Positions 45,037 through 54,458 are shown, counted from the first letter of the stretch. The stretch: 64,000 nucleotides of DNA from an uncultured Lachnospiraceae bacterium (GCA_947172645.1 CAMWBY010000003.1:124001-188000); one strand, 5' to 3'. Notes: a model not told the origin generated them from the sequence alone. Program-made: numbers and translations.

Positions 45037-46653
45037 TTATTTGACAAGGTCCATAGGGTCGATGATACATTCTAACAGTATACGCCCCTCATCCGCCAGA
45101 AAGTCCCTGATAGTTTCTTCGGCGTGTTCCATCGTATACAGACGCATAAACTTCATGTCATACGCAGCCGCCAGTTTTTCCAAATCCGGGCTGCCGGACA
45201 AATCAACCACCGAATAATTGTCTTTGTAGGTATAGTGCTGATACTCTCTTACCATGCCCAGGTAATTGTTCTTAAGCACGATGACTTTCACCGGCACGTC
45301 AAACTGCCTCATGGTGGCAAGTTCCATCATGGACATCTGGAAAGAACCGTCCCCGCACACAGCCACGACCTGTTTCTTCCTGTCGGCCAGTTTCGCTCCC
45401 ATGGCGGCGGGAATGGAATATCCCATAGTGCCCATGCCTCCGGTAGTCAGAAACCGGCCGTCTTTGACAATATGGTAATTGCATGACCAAATCTGGTTCT
45501 GTCCTACGTCCGCCACATAAACCGCGTCATCTTCCATGGCTTCTGACAGCATACGGATAAATTCCGCAGGGTCCACATAACCCGGGTTGGGTTTCCTGAC
45601 TCTGCCCATGGTTTCGCGGTATTCGTCTAATGTCTGAATCCATGCTTCGTGTTCGCAGGTAAACTCTTCTTCCATAAAATCGGCGATGATATGTTTGGCG
45701 TCGCCTACAAGCGGGATGGTGGGGCCTACATTCTTGCCGATTTCCGCAGGGTCCACATCAATATGTACAAGGACCTTATTCTCTGTAATCAGGTCGGGCT
45801 GGCTTACGGCCCTGTCCGCCACCCTGGCGCCCACCATAATAAGCAGGTCGGACTCGTTCATGGCGCGGTTGGCGTAAGGGTTGCCGTTGTTACCTACCAT
45901 GCCATAGTACATAGGATGCTTTGTGGGCATCACGCCGATTCCCATCATGGTGGAAACCACCGGAACACGGTGCTTTGCGGCAAACTCCCGCAGCTCGTGT
46001 TCCGCATCGCTGAGGAGGACGCCGCCGCCCGCACAGATAATGGGACGTTTGGCCTTGGACAGCTCTTTTACCACCTTTTTAATCTGCACCGCATGTCCCT
46101 TGACGGTGGGCTTATAAGTGCGCATATTGACCTCTTCCGGATATTTGAATCTGGTCACCGGGGCATTCTGGATGTCAATCGGCACGTCAATCAGGACAGG
46201 GCCCTTCCTGCCGGAATTGGCAATATAGAACGCCTCTTTCATAATCTGCGGGATATCGTCGGCATTGCGCACCAGATAACTATATTTCACAAAAGATTCC
46301 ACAGCCCCCGTGATATCGGCTTCCTGGAACACATCGGAACCGAGAAGCTCGCTGTTCACCTGTCCGGTAATGCAGACAAGCGGTATACTGTCCGCAAAAG
46401 CGGTGGCAATACCGGTAATCACGTTGGTAGCGCCAGGGCCGGAAGTTACGGCGCAGACGCCGACCTGTCCCGTAACCCGTGCGAACCCGCTTGCCGCATG
46501 GGCCGCATTCTGCTCCGTGCGGATTAAGATTGTCTCAACCTTTGAGTCTAATATGCTGTTGTAAAAGGGGCATATCGCTACCCCCGGGTATCCGAATACA
46601 TACTTTACGCCTTCTTCTTCAAGACATTTAACGATTGCATCTGCACCTAACAT
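45037..46653 (-). CDS. ilvB: Acetolactate synthase large subunit
   Basis: A 538 aa thiamine-diphosphate enzyme joining two pyruvates (or pyruvate with 2-oxobutyrate). Seen: GADAIVKCLEEEGVKYVFGYPG, the catalytic Glu in IRTEQNAAHAASGFAR, the flavin-binding middle domain, and the TPP motif GDGSFQMSMMELATM ending in LKNN. Slightly shorter than the 560-570 aa standard at the C-terminus. AAAGG lies upstream of ATG 46653, only 19 bp after the metH stop, so the two genes are in one transcript. Confidence 0.95.
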   Translation of the reverse strand: MLGADAIVKCLEEEGVKYVFGYPGVAICPFYNSILDSKVETILIRTEQNAAHAASGFARVTGQVGVCAVTSGPGATNVITGIATAFADSIPLVCITGQVNSELLGSDVFQEADITGAVESFVKYSYLVRNADDIPQIMKEAFYIANSGRKGPVLIDVPIDIQNAPVTRFKYPEEVNMRTYKPTVKGHAVQIKKVVKELSKAKRPIICAGGGVLLSDAEHELREFAAKHRVPVVSTMMGIGVMPTKHPMYYGMVGNNGNPYANRAMNESDLLIMVGARVADRAVSQPDLITENKVLVHIDVDPAEIGKNVGPTIPLVGDAKHIIADFMEEEFTCEHEAWIQTLDEYRETMGRVRKPNPGYVDPAEFIRMLSEAMEDDAVYVADVGQNQIWSCNYHIVKDGRFLTTGGMGTMGYSIPAAMGAKLADRKKQVVAVCGDGSFQMSMMELATMRQFDVPVKVIVLKNNYLGMVREYQHYTYKDNYSVVDLSGSPDLEKLAAAYDMKFMRLYTMEHAEETIRDFLADEGRILLECIIDPMDLVK

Positions 46654-46672
46654 TCTTTATAACCACACCTTT

Positions 46673-49138
46673 CTATTCGTCCAGTTTTAGTATCCGTTTC
46701 GTCAGTTTTACGGCGTCGGCCGCATCCTTGGAATAGCCGTCCGCACCGATTTCGTCGGCATATTCCTGGGTGATGACTGCGCCGCCCACAATGACCTTGG
46801 CATCCACATGGTTTTCCTTCGCATAAGAAATGACATGCCGCATCTGCTGCATAGTGGTAGTCATAAGCGCCGACAGCGCTATGACCTGCGCATGGTGCTC
46901 TTTGGCGGCTTCTATTATTTTTTCTTTCGGCACGTCCTTGCCCAGGTCGATTACCTTAAACCCGTAATTTTTGAGCATCAGGGCCACCAGGTTCTTGCCG
47001 ATGTCATGGATATCCCCTTCCACCGTGGCTATCACCACGGTCGGCATCTCCCCTCCAGAGCGTCCGGTGGCAAGAAGCGGTTCCAGGTATTCTATGGAAG
47101 CTTTCATGGCTTCCGCACTGGCAATGAGCTGCGGCAGGAAATATTTCCCTTTGTCAAACAGCTCTCCCACTTCATTGATTGCTTTTAGAAGCGCTTCATC
47201 CAGAACCTCTTTCGCCGCATGTCCCTCCGACAGGGCCTTCTTCGTATCCTCCACGATTGCACCGCCGTTTCCCTTAAGCACATCGGTATACAGCTTATCC
47301 ATCACAGAGAGGTTTGACGTATCCTGCTTTTGGGCCGTATCCAGGCGGACGCCTGCGCCGCTTGTCCGGACGGTGATTCCCAATGCCTCCCGTTTGGCTT
47401 TCACAGCATCCATAAGCTGGATGTAACGCAAGTCCGCCCCCTCTTTATTTAAGAGAAGATCGGAGGCAAAAGCGCAACTCACAAGCAATTCCTGCGAAGG
47501 ATTTGCGATTGCCATGGTCAGGCCTGCCTGGATTGCCATAGTCAGGAACGTAGTATTGACAAAACTTCGTTCCGGGAGTCCGAAAGAAATATTTGACAAG
47601 CCGCAGATTGTGGCCAATCCGTTCTTCTTACAGTAACGGATTGTCTCCAGTGTCTCAAGCGCCGCCGTCTTGTTAGCGCCTACGGTAGTCACCAGACCGT
47701 CCACCACGATATCTTCCTTGCGCATTCCGAGTTCGCAGGCACGCGCCTGTATTTTTTCAATAATGGAAATCTTCTCCGCCAAATCCTTGGGAAGCCCTTC
47801 GTCGGACAATGGCAGCAGAACAAACATGGCGCCGTATTTCCTGGCGATGGGCAAAAGAGAGTCAAACTTCACTTTCTCATAGGAAATGGAATTGATGAGC
47901 GCCCGTCCCGGATATCTGCGCAGCGCCGCCTCCAACACATCCACGTGGCTTGAATCTAAGGATAAAGGCAGGTTTGTTATACCGCCTACTGTTTCAAGCG
48001 CCCGCAGCATCGTGGCTTTCTCGTCTATGCCGCCCATTCCCATATTGATATCCAAAATTCCGGCGCCGCAGGCTTCCTGCTCTTCGGCAAAATCAGCAAC
48101 CATATCCATGGACCCTGCACGGAGTTCTTCCTGCAGTTTCTTCTTGCCGGTAGGATTAATCCGCTCTCCGACGATAATAAAATTGTCGTCTAAACCGAAT
48201 GCTATCGTCTGCCGTTCACTTGTCAGGAAGCGTTTGTCCGGCGTTTTCCTGCGTGCAATATGCATTCCGCCGACATGCCTGTAGGTCTCCCGTATATGGT
48301 CCGGCGTCGTCCCGCAGCAGCCGCCCACGATTGCCGCCCCTGCCTCCACCAACGACTCCATGCAGGCGCCAAATTCTTCCGCACCCATATCATAGACTGT
48401 ATTCCCGTTTCCATCCAGAGAAGGAAGCCCCGCATTGGGTTTGGCAATAATGGGGACGGATGTTACCGCCGCCATCCGCCGTATGACGTCCGCCATTTTA
48501 TCAGGCCCCACAGAACAGTTGGTTCCCACAGCGTCCGCGCCCAGGCTTTCCAGCACTACCGCTGCGGTGACAGCGTCCGTACCGTAGAGTGTCCTTCCGT
48601 CCGACTCGAAAGTCATCGTTACCATCACAGGCAGTCCGCAAGTTTCCTTCGCGGCGATGAGCGCCGCCCTGGTTTCCTGCAGACTCATCATCGTCTCCAC
48701 GACAAGAAGGTCAACCCCTGCTTCCACAAGACAGCTAATCTGCTCTTTATAAATATCGATTAATTCCTCGAAATCCAGGCGTCCCATAGGGGCAAGCTGC
48801 TCGCCTGTCATGGTGATATCGCCTGCCACATAAGCCCTGTCCCCGACAGCTTCCTTGGATAATGCCACCAAATCCAGGTTCATCCGCCGTATCTGCGCCT
48901 CTAATCCATATTCTTTCAGTTTGACGCGGTTTGCCGTAAATGTAGGCGCGTAGACAATCTTCGTGCCTGCCTCCACAAATGCCTTCTGCAAAGCTATCAT
49001 AACGTCACGGTTTTCCAATATCCACTGTTCGGGGCACACGCCCGTAGGCATACCGCGTTTCTGCAAATTGGAACCTGTGGCGCCATCCAGGATGATGGGC
49101 GTCTCTTGTATGAGTGCATGGAACTGCTGTTTATTCAT
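46673..49138 (-). CDS. metH: Cobalamin-dependent methionine synthase-like protein
   Basis: An 821 aa protein. Order: homocysteine methyltransferase domain (residues 1 to about 290, DGATGSNLQKRGM, GTNCSVGP and GGCCGTTPDHI with the zinc Cys), pterin-binding domain (about 320-570, GERINPTGKKKLQEE), B12 cap and B12-binding domain with DIHDIGKNL near residue 711. The C-terminal AdoMet-binding activation domain of the E. coli enzyme is absent, as in many anaerobes. ATG 49136-49138 overlaps the lipoprotein stop by 8 nt; the frame is open far upstream but without a site. Confidence 0.94.
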   Translation of the reverse strand: MNKQQFHALIQETPIILDGATGSNLQKRGMPTGVCPEQWILENRDVMIALQKAFVEAGTKIVYAPTFTANRVKLKEYGLEAQIRRMNLDLVALSKEAVGDRAYVAGDITMTGEQLAPMGRLDFEELIDIYKEQISCLVEAGVDLLVVETMMSLQETRAALIAAKETCGLPVMVTMTFESDGRTLYGTDAVTAAVVLESLGADAVGTNCSVGPDKMADVIRRMAAVTSVPIIAKPNAGLPSLDGNGNTVYDMGAEEFGACMESLVEAGAAIVGGCCGTTPDHIRETYRHVGGMHIARRKTPDKRFLTSERQTIAFGLDDNFIIVGERINPTGKKKLQEELRAGSMDMVADFAEEQEACGAGILDINMGMGGIDEKATMLRALETVGGITNLPLSLDSSHVDVLEAALRRYPGRALINSISYEKVKFDSLLPIARKYGAMFVLLPLSDEGLPKDLAEKISIIEKIQARACELGMRKEDIVVDGLVTTVGANKTAALETLETIRYCKKNGLATICGLSNISFGLPERSFVNTTFLTMAIQAGLTMAIANPSQELLVSCAFASDLLLNKEGADLRYIQLMDAVKAKREALGITVRTSGAGVRLDTAQKQDTSNLSVMDKLYTDVLKGNGGAIVEDTKKALSEGHAAKEVLDEALLKAINEVGELFDKGKYFLPQLIASAEAMKASIEYLEPLLATGRSGGEMPTVVIATVEGDIHDIGKNLVALMLKNYGFKVIDLGKDVPKEKIIEAAKEHHAQVIALSALMTTTMQQMRHVISYAKENHVDAKVIVGGAVITQEYADEIGADGYSKDAADAVKLTKRILKLDE

Positions 49139-49778
49139 CTTGTTGTGTACTCTCCTGTGTAGAATCTTCCGCCGGTTCTTCATAGAAAACCGTGTCGTCA
49201 GTGTCGAAATTATCGTCGCCGCCTTCCGGCTCATCCCCGTTTTCGTCTGCTTGCGCGTCATCGTCATCCGACTGGTTCAGATAGCCGCCGCCAAGAATAC
49301 CGTTCTCCTCCGTGTAGGTGACGCCCTCCCCTTCGGGTATCTCCCCATGCAGGATAGAGATGATATATTGGATACGGACATTTGCCCTGTCATAATATTC
49401 CCTCGCCGCCTGCGCCCGTCCCTCGTCGAAGACTTCCGCCTCGTATGCCTGATGATACAAGGATACCGCCTGCTTCATATTCTCGTCCGCCTCATCCGCC
49501 AGGCTGTCCACCGCAGAAAATCTGTCCGGCACTTCAAGACCCGCCATCCATGTAAATTCCGCCTGCAATTGGTCTAAATAGGAAAGTAGTTGGTTTGCCG
49601 CGTCCTCCGATGAAGCGTCAATGGAATTCATATTGTCATTGAACGTGGCGATATGTTCAAAAAAAGTATTCATATCCTCCTGGTATGCCGTCAACTCCTC
49701 GTCTTCGCCACAGGCCGTAAGAAGTACGATACACCACAGGCTGACGCCAAGAACCGCCAATTTATTGATTATTTTCAA
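49131..49778 (-). CDS. Putative lipoprotein, coiled-coil and acidic tail
   Basis: A 215 aa protein. Seen: signal peptide with lipobox LLTAC (Cys at about residue 23), a helical region (residues 30-135, YQEDMNTFFEHIATFNDNM) and a low-complexity acidic tail rich in Asp, Glu and Gly. TTG 49778 is the start, with GGAGG 7 nt upstream. Function unknown. Its last codons overlap metH, so it is coupled to methionine synthesis by position only. Confidence 0.8.
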   Translation of the reverse strand: MKIINKLAVLGVSLWCIVLLTACGEDEELTAYQEDMNTFFEHIATFNDNMNSIDASSEDAANQLLSYLDQLQAEFTWMAGLEVPDRFSAVDSLADEADENMKQAVSLYHQAYEAEVFDEGRAQAAREYYDRANVRIQYIISILHGEIPEGEGVTYTEENGILGGGYLNQSDDDDAQADENGDEPEGGDDNFDTDDTVFYEEPAEDSTQESTQQDE

Positions 49779-49855
49779 GCCTAAACCTCCAGTCTAATCC
49801 CACGCACGCTGTATGCCTGCCTGTGATACTGCTTAAATCCGGAAAAGAACGCTGC

Positions 49856-50494
49856 CTATTTCGTGCCGAATATGCGGTCTCCTGCGTCTCCAAGACCAGG
49901 ACAGATATAGGCATGTTCATTCAGGCAGCGGTCCACATGCCCTACATAAATCTGAATGTCAGGATGGTCTTTGCGAAGCCTCTCCAATCCTTCCGGCGCA
50001 GCGATAATACACATAAACTTGATATACCTGCCGCCATGCTGCTTAATAAAGTTGACTGCTTCGGAACCTGAGCCTCCGGTTGCGAGCATAGGGTCTACGA
50101 CCACAATTGTCCTCTGCTCAATGGGCTCGGGCAGTTTGCAGTAATACTCGTGCGGTTCATGCGTCTTAGGGTCTCTGTAAAGCCCGATATGGCCTACCTT
50201 GGCGCTGGGCACCAATGCCAGGATGCCGTTCACCATGCCGAGTCCCGCCCTTAGAATTGGGACTACCGCAAGTTTCTTACCTGCAAGCCTGGGCGTCATG
50301 CATGTCTCGATAGGCGTCTGCACCTCCACATCTTCCAAAGGCAGGTCGCTCAACGCCTCATATCCCATCAACATGGCAATCTCTTCGATACACTTACGAA
50401 ACTCGTTGGTGCCTGTATTGATGTCCCTGAGTTGGGAAATCTTATGCTGAATCAGTGGATGGTCCATAATAAAAATATTTTCTTTTTTCTCCAT
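49856..50494 (-). CDS. upp: Uracil phosphoribosyltransferase
   Basis: A 212 aa pyrimidine salvage enzyme making UMP from uracil and PRPP. Seen: [30 protein letters not shown]-binding [20 protein letters not shown], and the final uracil-binding [17 protein letters not shown]. Length is standard. GGGG lies before ATG 50494. It stands between the HMA gene (with its terminator) and the lipoprotein/metH transcript. Confidence 0.97.
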   Translation of the reverse strand: MEKKENIFIMDHPLIQHKISQLRDINTGTNEFRKCIEEIAMLMGYEALSDLPLEDVEVQTPIETCMTPRLAGKKLAVVPILRAGLGMVNGILALVPSAKVGHIGLYRDPKTHEPHEYYCKLPEPIEQRTIVVVDPMLATGGSGSEAVNFIKQHGGRYIKFMCIIAAPEGLERLRKDHPDIQIYVGHVDRCLNEHAYICPGLGDAGDRIFGTK

Positions 50495-50586
50495 CTTTCG
50501 TCCCCTTTTTGCTCTTTGGCGTGTTTGCTTTAGTTCCTATCTATAGATACTACTGATTTCCGGGATGGAAGTCAAACCTTTTTTGC

Positions 50587-50614
50587 AAAAATAAGGAGCT
50601 GTCTGCAACAGCCC
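50587..50614 (-). terminator. Intrinsic terminator after the HMA gene
   Basis: An 8-bp stem GGGGCTGT/ACAGCTCC (one G-U pair) around TGCAG on the minus strand, followed by TTATTTTT. It ends the ArsR-HMA transcript 12 nt after the HMA stop. Confidence 0.8.
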
Positions 50615-50625
50615 CATGTAAGGAA

Positions 50626-50844
50626 TCAAAACTCGATTTCGCAGTCCGGCTCCACCTTCCTGCATGCCTTCAGCACTTTCTTCATGACTGCCTTCTCGTC
50701 AGCCCCTTCGGCAAACTCCACTTTCATCTTCTGTGTCATAAAGCTTACCACCGCGTCTGCGACGCCCTCTGTCTTTTTGGCTGCTTCCTGCATCTTCTCC
50801 GCACAGTTGGCGCAGTCCACTTCAATCTTATACGTCTTGTTCAT
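50626..50844 (-). CDS. Free-standing heavy-metal-associated (HMA) domain protein
   Basis: A 72 aa soluble HMA domain. Seen: MNKTYKIEVDCANCAEKMQE with the metal-binding CxxC (CANC), then the ferredoxin-like helices VADAVVSFMTQKMKVEF and AVMKKVLKACRKV. Such domains usually head CPx P-type ATPases; here it ends as a separate protein with no ATPase next to it in this window. GGGG lies 6 nt before ATG 50844. It is cotranscribed with the ArsR-type gene upstream, so it is likely a metal buffer or chaperone under its control. Confidence 0.9.
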   Translation of the reverse strand: MNKTYKIEVDCANCAEKMQEAAKKTEGVADAVVSFMTQKMKVEFAEGADEKAVMKKVLKACRKVEPDCEIEF

Positions 50845-50894
50845 ACGAATCCCCATGCCTTTCTGTTCTTGTTTTCAGGTCCCCTTTTGCAGTC

Positions 50895-51218
50895 TTAAGG
50901 TTCTTCCAAATGCTCCATTCCCATACTGATGATGGAACGGACATGTTCATCATCCAATGAGTAATAGATGGATTTGCCGTCCCTTCTGAATTTCACCAGC
51001 TTGGAAGTTTTGAGTATTCTGAGCTGATGGCTCACGGAAGACTGGCTTAAGTTCAGCAGCCTGGCAATATCGTTCACGCACAGTTCATGCTCGAACATGG
51101 AATAGAGTATCTTGATTCTGGTAGAATCGCCAAATACCTTGAAAAGCTCCGCCAAATCATATAGGATTTCATCGTCCGGCTGTTTTGCCACTGTTTTGTC
51201 TGTGCCTGCTTCCGCCAT
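50895..51218 (-). CDS. ArsR/SmtB-family metal-sensing repressor
   Basis: A 107 aa winged-helix repressor. Seen: LYDLAELFKVFGDSTRIKILYSM, the sensor helix motif ELCVNDIARLLN, recognition helix SQSSVSHQLRILK and the wing FRRDGKSIYYSL. The ELCV-DL pattern is that of metal-binding SmtB/CadC members; the metal is not decided by sequence. ATG 51216-51218 has AAGGGAGG upstream. An operator dyad ATATGA-N8-TCATAT (51263-51282) overlaps the expected transcription start, so it should repress itself and the HMA gene. Confidence 0.93.
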   Translation of the reverse strand: MAEAGTDKTVAKQPDDEILYDLAELFKVFGDSTRIKILYSMFEHELCVNDIARLLNLSQSSVSHQLRILKTSKLVKFRRDGKSIYYSLDDEHVRSIISMGMEHLEEP

Positions 51219-51262
51219 GGCGCCTCCCTTCTTGCCTTCACACATGTCTGCAACAAACAAAC

Positions 51263-51314
51263 ATATGATTAATTGTTCATATATTATAATAATGGAAAGA
51301 CTGTGGAATGTCAA
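51263..51314 (-). promoter_or_regulatory. ArsR-type promoter and operator
   Basis: TTGACA (51314-51309) and TATTAT (51291-51286) with a 17-bp spacer; start near 51279. An inverted repeat ATATGA-N8-TCATAT (51263-51282) covers that start. This is the usual layout for ArsR/SmtB self-repression. Confidence 0.8.
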
Positions 51315-51341
51315 CCTAAACAATCCAAAAAGTGTAAATTT

Positions 51342-52589
51342 CTAGGCCCTTATCTGACCGTTTCCACGTATCAGATATTTGTAGGCAGTCAGTTCGCGCA
51401 GTCCCATGGGCCCTCTGGCATGAAGCTTCTGGGTGCTGATTCCTATTTCTGCACCGAAGCCAAATTCAAAACCGTCGGTAAAACGCGTGGAAGCATTCAC
51501 ATAGACGCACGCCGAATCGACGCCCTGTAAGAACCTGGCGGCATGTTCTTCATTCTCGGTAATGATGGCATCGGAATGCTTCGTATTATATTGGTTGATA
51601 TGGCCGATGGCTTCTTCCACAGAAGAAACTGTTTTCATCGATATAATATAATCCAGATATTCTGTGCCATAATCTTCCATGGTTGCTTCCACGGCCTGGG
51701 GAATCAGTTCCCGCACCTTCCGGTCTCCCCGCATCTCCACATTTTTCTCTCCAAGCGCTTTCCCCAGGGCAGGAAGGATACGTTCCGCGATTTTCTCGTG
51801 CACAAGCAACGATTCGCAGGCATTGCATACGCCAATCCGTTGTGTCTTGGCATTGATAATAATGGGGATAGCTTTTTCAATGTCCGCATCTTCGTCTATA
51901 TAAATATGGCAGTTCCCCGTCCCGGTCTCTATTACGGGTATGGTGCTGTTCTCCACCACCGCGCGGATTAACCCGGCGCCCCCTCTCGGAATCAGGACGT
52001 CCACATACTGCTTAAGCTGCATGAAAGCGGTGATCACCGCCCTGTCGTTGTCGGTGATAAGCTGCAGCGCATCGGCCGGAATATGCTCCCGCACGAGCGT
52101 CTCCCTGATAATTTCCGTGATTTCCATATTGGAAAAGAAGGCGTCCCTGCCGCCTTTTAAGATGACCGCATTGCCTGCCTTAAAACAGAGCCCGAAAGCG
52201 TCAGCCGTCACGTTGGGCCTGGCTTCATAAATCATGCCGATTACGCCCATAGGCACCCGGACTTTATCGATATGGAGGCCGTTTGGCCTGTCAAAGGATT
52301 CCATAACTTCCCCCACAGGGTCCTCCAGTTTTGCCACTTGGCCCAGTCCTTGCGCCATTGCCTCAATCCTCTCTGGCGTAAGCCGCAGACGGTCCAAAAG
52401 CGCTTCCGCCATGCCGTTTTGTTTTGCGAGTTCATAATCTTTCTGATTCGCACGAAGGATACGCTCGCCGGATGCCGTCAGTGCCGACGAGACGGCGCAT
52501 AAAGCCTTGTTTTTTTCAGCGGTAGTGAGTTTTTGCAGTTCATATTTTGCTTTGACGGCATTTTGCCCCAATGTATTTAAATAGTCCAT
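51342..52589 (-). CDS. proA: Gamma-glutamyl phosphate reductase
   Basis: A 415 aa enzyme reducing glutamyl-5-phosphate to the semialdehyde in proline synthesis. Seen: VPMGVIGMIYEARPNVTADAFG, LKGGRDAFFSN, and the catalytic Cys in IGVCNACESLLVHEK, with ALGEKNVE-type aldehyde-dehydrogenase fold. Length is standard. AAAGGAG lies 8 nt before ATG 52589. It is last in a proB, DUF896, cyclo-ligase, proA run. Confidence 0.97.
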   Translation of the reverse strand: MDYLNTLGQNAVKAKYELQKLTTAEKNKALCAVSSALTASGERILRANQKDYELAKQNGMAEALLDRLRLTPERIEAMAQGLGQVAKLEDPVGEVMESFDRPNGLHIDKVRVPMGVIGMIYEARPNVTADAFGLCFKAGNAVILKGGRDAFFSNMEITEIIRETLVREHIPADALQLITDNDRAVITAFMQLKQYVDVLIPRGGAGLIRAVVENSTIPVIETGTGNCHIYIDEDADIEKAIPIIINAKTQRIGVCNACESLLVHEKIAERILPALGKALGEKNVEMRGDRKVRELIPQAVEATMEDYGTEYLDYIISMKTVSSVEEAIGHINQYNTKHSDAIITENEEHAARFLQGVDSACVYVNASTRFTDGFEFGFGAEIGISTQKLHARGPMGLRELTAYKYLIRGNGQIRA

Positions 52590-52626
52590 GGAATTGCTCC
52601 TTTCGTCTTCGTAAAAAGATTTGCGC

Positions 52627-53331
52627 CTAAATGATTCCTTCTTCTGTAATTATCATATCCGGCCTGACATCATGCGGCTCATAAGGAATGCAGTCGGTTA
52701 TTTGGCAGCGGTAGGCGAGGGCTGCGGTTGTCAGCGAAAAGCATACGGTCTGTTTATCGTATTTTCTTTTTATGGTTTCCAGACATTCCAGATACTTGTC
52801 ATAAAATCCGCCGCCATATCCGACGCGGTGTCTGTCTTTGTCAAAAACCGCCCCGGGCATCCACATCATTACATGCAAGTTTGTCCTGTTCCTTTGCTCC
52901 CTGTCATTCCATATTGCATCTATCCATTCCGGAAAAGAAACGGTCTCGTCAGGCTCCGGAATCCCGCGGTATCCCGGGCGAAGGGAATGCAGCGATGCAA
53001 TCCGCCAAAATTCCATCGCATTACCCGCTACTTTCGGTACAAATACATCTTTTCCGTCCGCAAGAGCCTGCCCTATCAACTGCGATGTGCCAACCTCGCT
53101 TCTGTAACTTGCGTAAGCAAGTACCGCATCCGCTGCCTTGTACTGTGGCATGTCTGTAACGGTATCCCTTATTTGTATGTCATACTGCGCTTTATGCTGC
53201 GCGGGAATACGGTCCCTGGCAGCAAGCATTTCTTTGCGGAGAGCCTTCTTCATCTGCGTGGTATGCATGGTAGCGGGCCGGGTTTCTTTGGCCGTATTTT
53301 CAGTGACGGCGCTACACATTGTCTTTTCCAT
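52627..53331 (-). CDS. 5-formyltetrahydrofolate cyclo-ligase
   Basis: A 234 aa ATP-dependent enzyme returning 5-formyl-THF to the folate pool as 5,10-methenyl-THF. Seen: KALRKEMLAARDRIPAQHK, the ATP/substrate region FVPKVAGNAMEFWRI, and the signature DKDRHRVGYGGGFYDKYL. It carries about 30 extra N-terminal residues before the family start MKKALRKEM. ATG 53331 has GGGAAG upstream and overlaps the DUF896 gene by 20 nt; the start at 53253 has no such site. Confidence 0.93.
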   Translation of the reverse strand: MEKTMCSAVTENTAKETRPATMHTTQMKKALRKEMLAARDRIPAQHKAQYDIQIRDTVTDMPQYKAADAVLAYASYRSEVGTSQLIGQALADGKDVFVPKVAGNAMEFWRIASLHSLRPGYRGIPEPDETVSFPEWIDAIWNDREQRNRTNLHVMMWMPGAVFDKDRHRVGYGGGFYDKYLECLETIKRKYDKQTVCFSLTTAALAYRCQITDCIPYEPHDVRPDMIITEEGII

Positions 53332-53533
53332 ATTTCTTCCCAAGCTCGGTCACAGAGCCGTCTTTCTCCACAATGGAGATGTTGTTGAGCTGTCCGCGCA
53401 GGTTTGCCCGCACGTTCGCCACGTATGCCTGGCGCAGCTTTTTCTGCTCCGCCTTCTCGGACTCGCTCAGCCCTTCCGCCTGGGACTTATGGTATAATTC
53501 ATTGATTCTCTTTGTCATCTGCTCTACGGTCAT
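53312..53533 (-). CDS. DUF896 family protein
   Basis: A 73 aa member of the DUF896 (YnzC-like) family, small, charged helical proteins of unknown role in Firmicutes. Seen: KRINELYHKSQAEGLSESEK and QKKLRQAYVANVRANLRGQL in the family pattern. AAAGGAGG lies 7 nt before ATG 53533. It sits between proB and the cyclo-ligase gene with an overlap to the latter. Confidence 0.93.
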   Translation of the reverse strand: MTVEQMTKRINELYHKSQAEGLSESEKAEQKKLRQAYVANVRANLRGQLNNISIVEKDGSVTELGKKYGKDNV

Positions 53534-53546
53534 ATGGAAACCTCCT

Positions 53547-54404
53547 TTAATCATGCATCTGCTGCACATACAGCGGCAAATCAAAATCCTCGTCTTTGTG
53601 GGCCAGGAAGAGCGTTCCTATATTCTGTCCCGCTAAAATCCGATGAATAACTTTGATATCCGCGCTGTTTGCGATGACCATATCCACGCCCATGTTGTTG
53701 GCGATTTTTGCCGCCTGGAGCTTGGTGTTCATGCCGCCTGTCCCTGCGCTGCTCCCGGTGGAACTTTTACCCATTTCCATCAGCTCGTCAGTCAGCCGTT
53801 CCACCACTTCAATGTACTTGGCGTCCGGGTTCTGTCTGGGGTCGTCCGTGTAGAGCCCGTCGATATCCGACAGAAGAAGAAGCATGTCCGCGCCGATTAG
53901 GGATGCCACAATCGCCGACAGGGTATCGTTGTCCCCGATTCCAAGCTCATAGGTAGCTATGGTATCGTTTTCGTTTACGATTGGCACCACGCCCAGTTTG
54001 AACAACTCAGCGAAAGTGTTGCGCGCATTGAAACGGTTCAGATTATCGATAATCGTATTCTTGGTCATCAGTATCTGCGCCGCTACCTGGTTGTATTCTG
54101 CGAAAATTTTCTGATAGGTCATCATCAGCCGGGCCTGTCCGATTGCCGCGCAGGCCTGCTTGACCGCCGTGGGGTTGTCATCCCCGGTGTTCTGCATCAT
54201 GACGGCCTTCCGACCTACGGCGACGGCGCCCGACGTCACAAGCACCACATCCTTGCCCCGGTTACGCAAGTCGCATAATTCCCGCACAAGCACATCCAAC
54301 TTCGTATAATCCAAATCCCCTGTCTGTTCATGCTGCAATGATGAAGAACCGATTTTTACTACGATTCTTTGTTTGTCTTTCATAATTTCTCTGATGTTTG
54401 ACAT
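53547..54404 (-). CDS. proB: Glutamate 5-kinase without PUA domain
   Basis: A 285 aa amino acid kinase phosphorylating glutamate for proline synthesis. Seen: IVVKIGSSSL, VTSGAVAVG, ENDTIATYELGIGDNDTLSAIVAS split over the substrate loop, DIDGLYTDDPRQNPDA, and GTGGMNTKLQAAKIA. It ends after the kinase domain; the C-terminal PUA domain of the E. coli enzyme is missing. GGAACGGAACA lies before ATG 54404. First gene of the proB-proA run. Confidence 0.95.
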   Translation of the reverse strand: MSNIREIMKDKQRIVVKIGSSSLQHEQTGDLDYTKLDVLVRELCDLRNRGKDVVLVTSGAVAVGRKAVMMQNTGDDNPTAVKQACAAIGQARLMMTYQKIFAEYNQVAAQILMTKNTIIDNLNRFNARNTFAELFKLGVVPIVNENDTIATYELGIGDNDTLSAIVASLIGADMLLLLSDIDGLYTDDPRQNPDAKYIEVVERLTDELMEMGKSSTGSSAGTGGMNTKLQAAKIANNMGVDMVIANSADIKVIHRILAGQNIGTLFLAHKDEDFDLPLYVQQMHD

Positions 54405-54420
54405 TGTTCCGTTCCCTTTT

Positions 54421-54441
54421 CCCGCAAGCGGCGGGTTTTTT
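54421..54441 (+). terminator. Terminator-like hairpin between FAD gene and proB
   Basis: CCCGC/GCGGG (54421-54425, 54431-54435) with loop AAGCG, followed by T6 on the plus strand. It faces away from all nearby genes, which are on the minus strand. It may guard against plus-strand transcripts, or be a remnant of the CCCGC-type intergenic repeats. Confidence 0.5.
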
Positions 54442-54458
54442 GTTGTATAAGATTCGTG

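Noticed and set aside
45649-46527. 292-codon plus-strand frame within ilvB
   Set aside because: Antisense to a clear acetolactate synthase gene; His-rich composition typical of shadow frames.
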